Source: Argentina anserina (lineage: Eukaryota > Streptophyta > Magnoliopsida > Rosales > Rosaceae). Taken from it: 64,000 nucleotides of DNA. This document shows positions 1 through 11,964 of the stretch, piece by piece. Under the pieces are notes generated by a model, which made no database searches, had not been told where the DNA came from, and saw only the letters and a list, made by a program, of their open reading frames with translations. The stretch covers positions 22,630,001 to 22,694,000 of the forward strand of contig NC_065872.1 of NCBI RefSeq assembly GCF_933775445.1, written 5' to 3'. The position numbers were made by a program, and so were the translations under genes. Within the stretch, counting starts at the first letter, position 1. Each line of letters starts with the position of its first letter.

Positions 1-345
1 AAATATTTTGATGCTACTGAAAGCTTTGACAATATATATATATATATATATCATCACACCAGCAAATCTAATAGGAACACAGTAGCGATAACCTAGGGCA
101 ATGATTCATCTGATAACCAATAAAAACCTGAAAATTAAACTAGTTGATGTTCTAAAGTAAAAAGTAAAATAGCAAACTTACATTTAATCATCTAGTACAT
201 GCATAAATAATATAAACAATAATAAATCCAACATAGATAATAAAAGTCCGAGAAAGCAGATAATCACTAGCATCCGACATGTTTAAATAGAACAACCAGT
301 AAATCTGCAAAAGCCGAAGTATCTCAAATGTTCATTCATCTTTGA

Positions 346-1791
346 TCATGGTAAGCCATGTTGGAGTAGGTTATCAATATATGATGCTTTCCTTTCATCA
401 CTCATGGTAAAAAACACCCTAAGGAGATCATGCTTTTGTGCTAATATATTGGTGACATGGAACACTTGAAGTGGAGTAAGAAAATCAAGTTTGGTCAACT
501 CACCATCAAGTTTAGATTGCAAATCAGTGAGGTCCTTGTCAGTGGACAAAAGATTGACCAGTCCATCAAGCTTAGGTGCCACTCCAGCCACGACTTTTGC
601 CATTAGAGCAAAATTCTTGCTCATTTCATCTATTGTCTTTCTTTTTTAACGACTATTAGTAGAAGAAACATTTTCTGCAGACATCTGTTGTTGTGCAGCT
701 GGGGTTTGAGGACTTGGTTGATCAAAGAAAGCACCGACATCTTCAACTCCTCCATATTGTGATCCCACATCATCAGCTGTGTTCATATTGTCAAGGATAA
801 TGTCATCATCCAAATTGACATCATTAACATTGTTCTCCTGCCTAATTTCCTCTTCATCATCATCAGCATTTCTCACATTTAGTCCATTTGCTCGATCTCT
901 TCCATAAATTTCTCCAAGAGTATAGTAGTGTCAAAATGGCTTACCAAAACGTCCACCAACATCTTTATTTCGTTTCTACAAATACACAAAATCAAGGAAG
1001 ATCAAATAACAAGAAAGAATTAAGTTATCAGGATCAATACCAAACAATCAAGTTTATTGACAATACATGAGAACAAATTTACCTTACTTAACTTCAATTA
1101 GTTTATAGATGATGAATAACTAGTCCTAAATTACCAAACTAATCCAAGCATATGCATATAAACTACTCATGGCTTTGTATTTAGCGCATCAATGCCACTG
1201 TTAATATTCTATCTTGCAAAACTACTCATGGCTTTGTATTTAGAACATGCATATACAGAGAAAAATATATTTAGAACCAATTCAATGGTGGTGTACATAT
1301 CATTAAGTTTATATGAGAGAGTGCTACGTATAAAACAATGAGCATACTTACCTCAACTCACTCAATATTCTCACACACTAGCATCATTTCTTGCTCATTC
1401 CAGCTAAACCCACTTTGGTTTAACATCTCAGCCAAAGCAGAATACTTTGTTTTCAATGTCTCGATGCGTGACTCAATATGTGGACTCGCTAATATCCCGC
1501 GACCCGGAAGCTTAGATTCCATTACATTTTGGAATTGCTTGAGATAACCATTCTTGAAACCAGTATCAGCTTTCCAACTTTTGTCATGGGATAGTTCTAG
1601 CAGCGACTCTACCAACTTGTCATCTTCTTCATCTATCCAATACCATTTATTATGACCTCTTCCACGCGATGTTGTTGTAGAAGTACCTATCTTGTATTAT
1701 AAAAATGAAACATTATGCAATTAGATAACAACTATTCAAGATCAATAACTTCTGTGTCCATCGAAAAAATAACCTGAGTTTCATCAGCCAT
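346..1791 (-). pseudogene. Harbinger ORF1, Myb/SANT-like DNA-binding accessory protein, broken
   Basis: In Harbinger elements this protein binds the terminal repeats and brings the transposase to the nucleus and DNA. The start is probably the ATG at 1791 (MADETQ), followed by a CAG|GT splice donor at 1774. The next block (about 1358-1690) encodes a Myb/SANT-like domain with WYWIDEEDDKLVESLLEL and later KLPGRGILASPHIESRIETL. A further block from about 950 down to 346 has the usual linker (TLGEIYGRDRANG), an acidic stretch (DDDEEEIRQE), a basic segment, and a leucine-rich C-terminal end. One in-frame TAA at about 655 separates the acidic part from the C-terminal part, with the frame otherwise open across it. 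Intron boundaries between the blocks are inferred. The family assignment is firm; the state (pseudogene) follows from the stop. Confidence 0.7.
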
Positions 1792-1805
1792 ATATAGCTA
1801 AAATC

Positions 1806-2024
1806 AAGGATCGGATTATGAATTTTGTTCATTACAAGAATTACGATAATAACGTCAACCATAGCACAAAACGTACAATATAAGATCAGATTGAAGACTT
1901 TTGTTCATTTCGGGGCTGTTTAGAATAACATCAGTCATATCGCAACTCAACATAAGGCCAGAGTTTATTCATTACAAGAATTACAAACCTAACATCAATC
2001 ATAGCACAAAACAATATAACTTTA
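1806..2024. repeat. Three degenerate tandem copies of a ~70-bp unit
   Basis: A unit containing TTGTTCATTACAAGAATTAC and then CATAGCACAAAAC occurs three times with drift: about 1806-1880, 1881-1955 and 1956-2024. It lies between the two Harbinger genes and has no coding potential that I recognise. Confidence 0.55.
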
Positions 2025-2097
2025 AATTCACAACTTTTTTTTTATTACACGTTCTTACTGCAAGGAAAATAATATATCTAGCTTGCCTACTTCCACT

Positions 2098-3262
2098 CTA
2101 TGATTCAAACATTTCAGTGGCAAGATTGTCCCTCCATGCACTCCACTCATCGGAGGACTCATCCGAAGTTATATAATCATGAGGCTCTAAATTTTCATTC
2201 CTCGGTTGTCTGTCATACTCACGCTCAATTGGATCCACTGCCATCTCTCTTCTTATGAAATTGTGTAGCATGCAACACACTGAAATTATGCGAAGTTGTG
2301 TTATAATGTCATAAAAAGATGGACTTCTAAGAATTGCTCAACGCATTTTCAGCAATCCAAAGCACATTTCGATGACATTCCTAACACTTGAGTGTTTCAT
2401 ATTGAAAAACTCTTTTTCTGAAGTGAGTTGATATCCATCACTCCACTCATTGAGATGGTAACGTTATCCTCTAAATGGTGCAAGGAAACATTTCCCATTA
2501 GTGTAGCCACCATCAACTAGATAGTAACTACCTACAGTTTATATTACAACCACAATTTAGTATATGCTAATCAAATTTTGGTTAACTTAATATACTAGTC
2601 AAGGTTTAGTGTGTTACCGTTTGGAACTTTTAATCTATTTCTCCTAGTTATTGCATCTCTTAGAACTCGACCATCATGCGCCGAGCCCTCCCACCCAGGC
2701 AAAACATATATGAATTGCAATTCTGGGCTGCAAACCCCCAACACATTAGTTGCTATTTCTCCTTTCCATGTCCTATACCTCGGCTTATCTTTCGTAGGTA
2801 TACGCACCCTAATATATGTTCCATCTAATGCTCCTAGGCAATTCTACATCACCGAAATTAATTATTAATAATGTGTTTGAGAAAAATTGAATGTTGATCA
2901 TATGTTGACACAATACAACATACCTTAAACCATTTCCAGCGATTATCCGTTGAGTTCTCAAGAATGGGTTCAGCGGTTTTCTAGAAATCTTTTTGGCATC
3001 GAATTATTACTTTCAAACACTCATGAAAATATTTGCTGACAATTCTACCAGACCTATGAAAGTGAAATTTTATGACTCGATTTTTATGGTGGTGTGCAAG
3101 AGTGTTTAAAAACATTGCTACGATCTCTTCCACTGACGCATTCCTAGTCCCTCATAATTGTCCTTTAGTTTTGAGAATTCCACACAATTTATGAAATGAC
3201 TCTCTGTCCCTTCTCAATTGATCTATACATATCACATCGCTCTCATAAACAAGCCAATATAG
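2098..3262 (-). pseudogene. PIF/Harbinger DDE transposase, decayed
   Basis: The relic reads right to left. Its N-terminal conserved region lies near 3050-3160 (VEEIVAMFLNTLAHHHKNRV), the helix-rich region that precedes the catalytic core in plant HARBI1-like proteins. The catalytic triad is visible in pieces: first Asp in [10 protein letters not shown] near 2830, second Asp in [12 protein letters not shown] near 2680, and the Glu in RNVIEMCFGLLKMR near 2370. The C-terminal end has CCMLHNFIRREM (about 2240-2280). At least one stop lies in the N-terminal region and another just after the third catalytic block, and the frame is lost in between, so no full-length protein can be made. Part of 2510-2600 and 2870-2920 may be intron or insertion. 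Confidence 0.8.
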
Positions 3263-4359
3263 ATAGGATATTGCTCAAAGACTCTATTGGTTGAATATGG
3301 ACTTGTGATTCGTTTTCGTGTTCCTAAACAACAAAAATGACCTAAAGGAACACAATTAACTGATTTACAATAACTAGTAATTTCCGCTTTGTGGTCAAAC
3401 CTAACCGAGCCATTAGTCTACAAAAGAGAAAAGAAAAGGGCAAGCAAAGAACAAGAACACTTATTAGTTCAAACCCAATGCATAGAAGCACATTCTAGTA
3501 TAACAATATTACAAAATCAATGTGCAAATTGTATATAATAAATAAGATAGCAAGTAGAGTGTTAAAGTAAATAAAAGGAGAGAAAACAAGATAGCAACCA
3601 AGACAAATAGCAATTGATTTGCCGATATCAAACAACATTATAAAGATAATGACTCATATATTCAATAGTTTCAATTAAGCTTTCTCTATCAAAGTTACAA
3701 GACAAAATATTAGAAATCCATTTAATTATGATTTAAACTTGCGGATACTGGGCTTTGTGGTCTACTCCTTATATACTAAGCTTTCACATTATTAAAATGC
3801 AGGAGATGAACCTAGCAAAATTATAAAATTCCATCACATATATTAATTAAAGAATTAAAAGATAAAGCCAAATCAATGAGAAGAAATCCACAAGAAGGAG
3901 AATCAACAAGAGACTTCAATTTGTTCTAACCTGGAGAAAAAATTGTCAAGCGAAGGAGATGGGAGATTTCCAGTACAGAGGCGCGATGTGTTTTACTAAA
4001 AGAGATGCTCGAACATAAGAGGGAGGAAAACTGAGATGTAGGGTTTGCTATGGGTAATTTTGAGTTTTCAAAAAATTATAAGCACAAATGTGGAATTGCA
4101 CGACCATTCGCACAGGTATCAGGTCCAATACCTACCTCCTTCTCCTGAATGAAGGAGGCTGAATCATTCAGGGATACAACAGTGGGTCCCACAATTTTTT
4201 GATTCCCTGTTGTGTTAGTAAACGCCATTTTATGACGGAATGGGAATGAATCCCTTGGGTGTGATTCCTATTGCCCCTAAGTAAACAACCCCTAAATGTC
4301 TCGGAAGGTTGGGAATAAGCCAACAACATATTTTACACTATGCCAATTATGCCTTCAGG

Positions 4360-4830
4360 CGACATATATGTTGTGTCGCTGGAGAAAATTCAAATATGTC
4401 GTCTAGTAGCATGTTACCATTATAGCTGTCAGGCGACATATAATATATGTTGCTGTAAAGTGTATCAGGCGACATATGATAAAAAAGTCTTATGTCGTCT
4501 CATATTCATTCCAGCGACAAATATTATGTCACCTCATACTCATTCCAGCAACATATATTATGTCGCCTCAAATTCATTTCAGCGAAAAATATTATGTCGC
4601 CTGATATTCGTTTCAGCGACAAATATTATATGTCACTTGATAGCTTTAACGGTGACATGCTAGTAGGCGAAATATTTGAAACCCTCTTTTGGCTGTTTAA
4701 TTAGGTTTTCTTATGACATATAAAAAGTGGTTGTAATTCTTCTGAAATAACAAATATTAGTCGCGAGATTTGATATAAGGCGACATATAACCTCCCATGT
4801 AACTCTTTTTCCATATATATGTCGTCTGAG
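4360..4830. repeat. Left subterminal repeat array of the CACTA element
   Basis: This stretch holds repeated GGCGACATAT or ATATGTCGCC cores in both orientations. From about 4500 to 4635 four near-tandem copies of a ~34-bp unit occur, each with CATTCCAGCGACAAATATTATG or a close variant. In known CACTA elements such arrays bind the TNPA/TNP1-type protein; that role here is inferred from position and pattern. Confidence 0.75.
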
Positions 4831-4839
4831 TGTTAGTTT

Positions 4840-6700
4840 AACATCATTTCACGTCTTACTTGTTTTCATATGTGTTACTGTTGCACCCTTGAGATGTCAT
4901 ATGTTTTGTTTTTTTGTGTTACCTTAGTATCAAAAAACCAATGGATATCAAAAGGTTTGTATTGCTTCTATGCAGCTGAAATTACACATATATGTTGTCC
5001 CTGCCTCTTTAAGATAACACATTCCAAATACAATATTTCTTGCATGCAGATCATAAAAACCTGAGAATCAATCATCATAAAATTCTTTCTAATAGTAGTT
5101 TACATTCAACGGTATGCATTAAACTTGCAACACAAAAGCGTCATAAAGTACTACAAGTAGGAGTTGTACACAAAAGGTAACCAACTAAAAAACTTGCACA
5201 TGCATCAAATTAAAATAGCTCGCAAAAGGCACAACCCCCACTAGGCGAATTATCCTCCATAGTGTAATACCAGTCTTGGTTTTTGTCCTCCACAATCTCC
5301 TTCATGTAAAACATCACGAAAATCCAACCACTTTTCACCCACCTGCTCCTGAATTCCCTGCTTTTATTAGGTTCCAGTATATCAACATCTCTACAAATTG
5401 GAAGTCAATTACATTACCAACATTACATTTATGGATTCTAATAAGAGATTTTGTGTCAAGAAGTGAAATCCAATTCCCAAGCATTCACAGAAGCAACAAT
5501 CCAATCAACATAGTATATATTGATCAGCTACAAAGTATCAACTATAAATTGCCGAAATACCATGGAATAAAAGCAAGCGAGAATTAGAGAGAATTTGGAA
5601 AGGGCTATTTCACATGAGTCCTTGCCAAGGCTGTAGATGCCTCTAGGGCACCTAAATAACATTATAATGTCGCTAACCATCATTAACCAATTTGGCATTT
5701 CCAAAACAGAACACTGATTATTCTTACCTCAATCCAAATTTAATGGAACGTAGCTCTGCAGCTCCTCCCCCATCAGAACACAACATCCCGATTCAAGAAC
5801 TCTCCTAACTCTCTTCTGTTCTTCCAACTCAAATCAATTCTCACCATTTATCCAGAAATTCAAAGGATTGTATTAGAATTCAATCCATCACAAAACAAAT
5901 GATCCAAATGAGAGAAGATATGGTAATTACCTTTCGGATTCGTTCCTGAAACCCTAGCCGGTGTCGCACACACTACCTCCAAGCTCTAGACCTTTGGGTT
6001 ACATCCTCTCATGTCTCTAGAGACTAGCGACGATGACGGTACATTGAGTAATAACCGGAACAGAATGGCAGCTGCTAGTGATGGCGGATTAGAAAGAGGC
6101 TGCCACTAGATTTCAGGTTTTGGGGGTTTCATCGGAGCAAGGTGCTAAATCGATTTGTGCTGGTGGTCTGACTAATTGGTGGCCGAAGTTGGTCTTAACG
6201 GCGTCGGCAGAGGGAATGAGACAGAGAGAGCTCGGGGAAGAAGGAAGGAGGAAGAAAAAGAAAGGAAAGAAAAGATGAATCGGAGGGGGGGGGGGGTGCG
6301 GCTGAGATGAAAACATTTAAAGTCTAGGGTGTCTGTGAAGAGAGAGAAAGAGAGCTCGGGAATAGATAAGAGGAGAGCGGCCGAGAGAAAGAGAGAGAAG
6401 AAAATGAAGACTAGGGTTTTCTTTCTTTCTTTTAATTAGTTGTAAAATATGATCTTGCCCTTCGACTAAATTTCATAATAACCTTATAATTTTCCGTTAC
6501 ACATTCTCTACGAATTCATCGATAAAAAACAACATTTCACATTTATGGTGTAAACGCAAATTTATTTTGCCTTTAGTATTAGACTTATTTGTTGACAACG
6601 CACTTAGTCGATTCCTCAACTCGTGCAAGGTTCTAAGGTCTCACTTCCGACACCAAATATTTTTAATAATGCACTTGATATACAAGGTTGCACAAGTTGG
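4840..6700. other. CACTA interior without recognised gene
   Basis: No protein domain is recognisable. On the minus strand 5740-6420 looks like a 5' leader with AAACCCTAG-like and GAGAGAAA-rich sequence, possibly the element's own promoter and leader or a captured gene fragment. Small open frames here are short and low in complexity. Confidence 0.4.
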
Positions 6701-6724
6701 AAGCATTTTCATACATTTTTTAAT

Positions 6725-6819
6725 TAACGTTTAGACGACATTTATATGTCGTCATATCTAGTCAACTATAAAACTATCTAATGTGGGTGTTTTGGGAGAG
6801 AGATCAAGTCTCATTTCAC

Positions 6820-6854
<35 letters not shown>

Positions 6855-7560
6855 TACCCCAAGAGTTCAGGAAATTGATCTTATATATAAGGAGACATAT
6901 AAATGTTATTTGATTTAAAACAATGAGGTCAAATATTAGACGACATATTGATGTCGTCTTATCTAGTCAAGTATATGAGTAACTGAAGCAAAATTTCGGA
7001 GGGAGATAAAGTAAATTTCAGCGATGTATTCCTTGAAAACTTAGGCCATAAAGCTTAAATATCAGGCGACATATATATGTAGTCTCAATGTCACTACCTA
7101 TTGGGTGTTTCAAACGTCATTTATATGTTATCTGACTAACACCATTAGACGTTACATATATGTTATCTGATTTTCATCATCATTTCTATTAAATATGGGT
7201 TGTTTCATATGACATTTATATGTCGTCTGATTAACACCACTAATTTAGTCAACTTTGGGTGTTTGAGAGGGAGTTGAAGAAGTCAAATTTCGATATCCCT
7301 CCAAATTATGCTCCAAAATCACATAAATATGTCGTCTTATTGTTGCTTCAATTTTTGGTCAATTTTAGAACCTCTCTAGAATTAAGGCAAAACCTTACAC
7401 CAAATATATAAGTCGCCTAAATATTACCCTTTTTTTAACCTAAAGAATTTTGAATTTATGACTATATTTAGACGATATATATAGATATATGTGTCACTCC
7501 AAACCTCTGAACAACACTTAACCAGACATATGTCGCCTGATTTGTGTCATATATAGACAA
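6725..7560. repeat. Right subterminal repeat array of the CACTA element
   Basis: About ten dispersed copies of GACATATATGTCGTC-like palindromes lie between 6733 and 7545, more spread out than at the left end. A TA dinucleotide run (6826-6855) interrupts them. Density rises again at the very end (ATATGTCGCCTGA near 7530) next to the inverted repeat. Confidence 0.7.
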
Positions 7561-7580
7561 AATTGGCATAGTGTTAACAA

Positions 7581-7987
7581 GGAAAAACTTGCGTACAACC
7601 TAGTATGTATGCAAGCGTCTGAACTCTCACTTATTTGCACACTTCGGGAATACAAATACATGATTTTAACTGTTCAAAAGTTTAGTTTATTACTAAAGAC
7701 CATTTTTAAAAAAGATCTACATAAACAAAAATCGTTTACTTTATCAATTGCATCAAATAAATGAATGGTTATGGTGGCACTTAGTAATGTCACGATCAAC
7801 CTTCAATTTGTTTGATGCAATCGACTATGAAAATGATTTTTGTTTACATCAATTTTTTTGCAAACATGGTCTTTATTAGTTTAGTTAACTTTTGAACGGT
7901 TTAAATTTTTTATTTGCATTGCAAAAAGTAAACAAATAAAAGATAGTTCGGACACGCACGTACATAAAGTACGCAAATTTTTCCCTT
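7581..7987. mobile_element. Foldback MITE with long inverted arms
   Basis: The two halves are imperfect inverted copies along almost their whole length: AAGGAAAAACTTGCGTAC at the left matches GTACGCAAATTTTTCCC at the right, and GTTCAAAAGTTTAGTTTATTA matches the inverted TAACTTTTGAAC side. Both ends are flanked by TTAACAA (7574-7580 and 7988-7994), a candidate 5-7 bp target duplication; the exact end is ambiguous because AA may belong to the arm. No coding. The transcript would fold into a hairpin of about 400 bases. Superfamily not assigned. Confidence 0.7.
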
Positions 7988-7994
7988 TTAACAA

Positions 7995-8110
7995 TGGAAA
8001 AATTGTTGAGCTAGCCTAGAAGATTTTACAAGATAAGGACAATTGGTGGGGACAAATTATGCAAAAGAGATATCTAAGAAAAGTTCTTTTTTGCGGGCAA
8101 AAAAGAAACA
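7995..8110 (+). pseudogene. LINE (L1-type) ORF2 fragment, part 1
   Basis: The plus strand encodes a stretch resembling the region after the reverse transcriptase of plant L1 elements (KILQDKDNWWGQIMQKRYLR). The match stops near 8110 where unrelated AT-rich DNA starts. The continuation of the same ORF is found again from about 11965, so this is the left part of a split copy. It has frameshifts and no start. Confidence 0.5.
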
Positions 8111-11100
8111 AACAATTTTTTTTAAGTAGGGCCAAACTGCAATCCTAGGTAATAACCATTAATGAAATAACATAATACATGAGAGACATATAGCATATAC
8201 CCCATATTACAAGCACTCAAAAGAGAACCCTAAAATTTCAGCAGAAATCTCAACTAAACAACTGATGTACTCTATCAAACACTAACTAGTAAAGAGCACA
8301 ACATTGACAACCTCTATTTGCTTTACAAGTTTGGCAACATACTAGGAAAATAATGCTCACACAGAGCCATAAGTTTCACATCCTAGAAGGGAAAATGACC
8401 GTATTGAAATGGTAAAATAGAAAATTAACAAGCGAACAAATGAACGTAATTCAACTTGAACACTCGATAACATAAAACCTGCTTAAATATTTCGTGAAAG
8501 GAAACAAGATAGAAAATCTAACAACAAAGGAAACCTTTACATTTTAACACAAAAGAAATGTATGCAAGCTTTACAAGGTTTCAAATCAATGGAAAGAGAA
8601 GTGGGTGTCACCAACCCATAACTAAAAATAATACAAGCAATCCAAGATATACAAGAATGGTGACAAAAATGAAATCACAACCTCAGAATAAGAGGTTCAA
8701 TGTACAAACATCAATAATGAATATTAAACAAAGGACTACTCTAAACATCTTGAATTCAAATGAAATATACTCCAAACTTCACGTATTCTAAGCCCCGAAA
8801 TAAATCCAGAAACCTGCAAGGAATCTAAAGTAGGGGTGAGCTTCGTTCTCACTCATCCAGTAGGGGCCAACCCATCAATGTGGTTTAAAAGTTATGGTTG
8901 ACTAAGTTTTATGAAAACTTAAATTTAGATATGTGCACGCTCTTTAAATCATTTAATATGAAACAGGCTAAGTTTAATAATCACGGGAAAACAATGCGAA
9001 AACATGCATGATGACCATCAATAATATCAAGTAAGTGGTGGTTGATCCTAACAATTAGGAAGCGAACGAGTCACCTCGTAATTTGAGGCCAACAGCCTCT
9101 GTTGCAACAACAGAGGAGCGAGAGTATCTATTTACTGGAATGCCATCAATAGTAATAAATGGATCCAATAATAAACAGGGCATTGCCTCTCCGAAGATTT
9201 ACGGTTATCGACACTGTAGGATTACTTGGAATGCTAGAGTCTCATTCACCCTCAGGTCTACACACTAATCTCACAATCCGCCTATCCTTAGGTTTTAGCA
9301 TTTCTAAATCTCATATGCAATTTTCAGTAATAAACATTCACCAAGGTATAGACAATGAATTTAATGGGCACGACATACATAAAGGGGGTTAGCTCACCCT
9401 ACCTAGTAATAATGTGCAGCCAATGCTCAGCCCACGTTCTTGCTCTCGTTAGCTCTTGCCTTCTCCAAGCTTCCAAGTCCCGTAATAACCGATGAATGAG
9501 CGATTGTAAATACGAAATATTTAAGTGTCGCCTCACAAATAAAATAGGAGACTAGACTCTCTATTAAACATCGATTATAGCTAAATGTACTTCCCATTTA
9601 TCGACATATTAAATTTGAGTAGTATCAAGTACTCGCACCAAATGCCTTTGTCACAGCGTAAAAATTTTAACAAACTACTATGTCAATAAAATAAGAAAGT
9701 ACAACTTATGACTTAGGGTTTAAGTCGTATTAGCTAATAATCAATATCTCTAAATTTACTAAGGACACCCAAGATAGATTTCCCATTTTAAAACTTGACG
9801 AATACGTAAATGGGGAAGAAAAGAAATCTACCTTAATGGGTTTTTAGTGAAATTTGAAGAATCCTTGTCGGAAGGTTGAATATCGATGCTGGAAGGTTGA
9901 ATATCGATGCCGGAATTCTCCTTTTTCCTCTTTTGCTCACCAACAAGGTTGCATGAATAATCATGCATCAACTCCTACAATTAAGACTTGGGTATTTAAC
10001 CCATAATCTTGGTTCTAAACTAGAAATTAAAGGAAGCAAAGACCCAAAATAAATTGGAAAAATTACCTTCAAAAATTAAAGAAAATTGGCGTAGGATTGA
10101 TAGCTCCAATCCTCTTTTCCTTCTCTTGGCAGATGATATGCAAGCTTCCAAAACACTTCTTGGTGTTTCTACATTGGAATGTATTGTCATGCAAGTCAGA
10201 AATTGAATCCAAACACGTAGAGAAAGAAATAGAAACCAAGCAGCTCACCGTTCAAAGTTAATACAAAGATCAAAAAATGATCTCTACACCCACGTTTTAG
10301 AAAAAGATGCAGAGCCTTCAATTTAGCTTCCAACTTTCAACCTCAGAGACTTATCTCCACTCTAGTACTCCTTCTTCTCCTTGGAATAAAACGTAGACAA
10401 ATAAATTGAAGTTCCAAACCCATAAAATTGCCGAGTTCAAGGTAGAAGTGATTACCTTTAAGAAATCGACTTTCTGAAAAGCTACAAATTGCAGTCCTTC
10501 CAATTCAATGAGTCATCTATTCTTCAATCAAACTCCTTTCTGGTTTCCCTTCCTCTCAGTTAAACTTCTAACCCAAATCAGTGGCTAAACGTAAGGATTT
10601 CAGTAAGGATATTGCCAAAGAGCACATGCAGAATTTGGAATGAGTTCAAATTGATTGAAGTGTAAGCTAGAAAATCAGAAAAGAACTCAAGGCACGAGGA
10701 AGTATAGATGAAAGGAGTGTGATTTCTCACCAGAAAATATGAAGAATCACAGTTTAATCAAATTGGAAGATGAAGAACAATGGTGTTGGAGAGCTCCAAG
10801 TTTGCAGCTCACGATTTCTTCATCCTATCTTCTGCATGTCGGCACAGGGAGGTCGACGACTTGGAGAGAGGCTAATATGGAGCTTTTGGAGTCACGCCGT
10901 TGCCGGAGCTGCCCAAAAAAGTCGGGTCGACCCGTCTCCTCCTTGTCCGGTCGTCGGGTCTGAAAGGGAGAGAGAGACGCGAGGAAGAGGTAGAAACTTG
11001 CTTCTTTGTTTTGGTTTTGGTCTTTTGACCAAATGCTGACTTCCCCCCCTTTAAATAAAAGAATGGAGTGTGGAGATTAGAAGATGGGAACTTGATCCAA

Positions 11101-11960
11101 ATGCTAGAATAAAGGGCTTTGGTCAGAATTTTAATTGAAGGGAAAAGTAATCTCAATGAAACACTAGGATTGAATCTGGGAATGGTGGAAAGAGGCAAGT
11201 GGCCAAGATCTTATTCGACCTATTTTTCTGAATAAATAGGAATGATTTTCCAATATTGCCAAATTTTGAAAAATCATAGTTAATAGCTCAAATCTCAGAA
11301 AAATAATCCGGACGTACCGATGAACTCGTAACGACAAGAACTTAATTGTCATAGCTTGAAATTAAAGAGTTGACGAAGTTAAGAAATTGTCGTTGGAAGA
11401 AATGACGTATTACTTTAGAATTTAACATTAGTTATTAACTTTGTCGTAACCTCCGAACTTAGTATTGTAAAATTCTCGGAACTCACAATAAGATTTTAAT
11501 AAGAATAGATTCCCCACAATGTGGCCTCCGAACCAAAAATCCAGCGACCCTAGATTTCATCCTACATCTAGGAGGCAATGACCAATTGATAAAACAATGT
11601 ACTCATTGCCGTCCTAGAGTAGACACGGCACACACTGTGAAAAACCCGACACTACTCTCACCCTACTTCTTATTAGAAAATTGAAATAAACTAAACTAGG
11701 AAAAAAAAACTTGCTACCAACCCAAACCATGAAACTCAGAAAACAATCCAAGATCAAATTATGTAAACTAACTAAGCTTAACTTATTTGTAAGAAGATCC
11801 GAGTCGCTGCCAACCGATACTTGCATCGCGATAACCCACATACGGTGGTTGTTATCCTAACTTTCATCATCAACTACGAAAGAACAACAAACAAATAACC
11901 AACTAAAAATAAAAAGAGTTGCCCTAAATGGGCTTATTTCTTGAACTAGGCCCAATTTTC
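8110..11960 (-). mobile_element. Large LTR-like insertion inside the LINE, no coding
   Basis: About 3.85 kb separates the two LINE parts. Read on the minus strand it resembles the non-coding layout of large plant Ty3/gypsy LTRs: a GT-rich upstream part, a TTTAAAGGGGGG promoter-like block near 11050, a CT-rich leader (about 10975-11030), and a GTGAGCTAACCCCC splice-donor-like site near 9390. I could not fix its ends or a target duplication, so solo LTR or LARD is inference. A 21-bp tandem copy (GGAAGGTTGAATATCGATGC twice) lies at about 9870-9913. Short open frames here are not convincing genes. Confidence 0.4.
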
Positions 11961-11964
11961 ATCG

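Larger units (their letters stand above)
1..4292 (-). mobile_element. PIF/Harbinger DNA transposon, decayed, left end outside window
   Basis: The minus strand carries the two genes typical of this superfamily: a Myb/SANT-like ORF1 (346-1791) and a DDE transposase (2098-3262). The right end is read from the minus strand as GGGGTTGTTTACTTAGGGG, followed outward by TAA at 4293-4295, which fits the 3-bp TAA/TTA target of PIF/Harbinger elements. The matching left end is not in the window, so the duplication cannot be confirmed. Both genes contain stops, so this copy is unlikely to move itself. Between the genes and in 3300-4240 I see only AT-rich non-coding DNA and repeats. An AT dinucleotide run lies at about 34-52. 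Confidence 0.75.
4336..7573. mobile_element. CACTA (En/Spm, CMC) transposon, non-autonomous
   Basis: The left end is CACTATGCCAATTATG and the right end is its inverted match CATAGTG preceded by AATTGG, giving 13 identical terminal bases (CACTATGCCAATT). Both ends are flanked by TTA (4333-4335 and 7574-7576), the 3-bp target duplication expected for CACTA elements. Many copies of a short palindromic motif of the form GGCGACATATATGTCGYC sit near both ends, as in the subterminal regions bound by CACTA transposases. I find no transposase coding in the 3.2 kb, so it would need a partner element. The centre (about 5200-6480) has unrecognised sequence with a purine-rich block and a run of eleven G at about 6285. 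Confidence 0.88.

Noticed and set aside
1914..1930. GGGGCTGTTTA resembling the Harbinger terminal repeat
   Set aside because: It lies within one copy of the degenerate tandem repeat at 1806-2024, has no partner and no target duplication; a chance match is likelier.
6113..6316. Pro/Phe-rich minus-strand open frame in the CACTA element
   Set aside because: Comes from a G-run and purine-rich stretch; no domain.
10739..11198. Open frames on both strands near the leader-like block of the insertion
   Set aside because: They overlap on opposite strands, lack any domain, and sit in an LTR-like leader.
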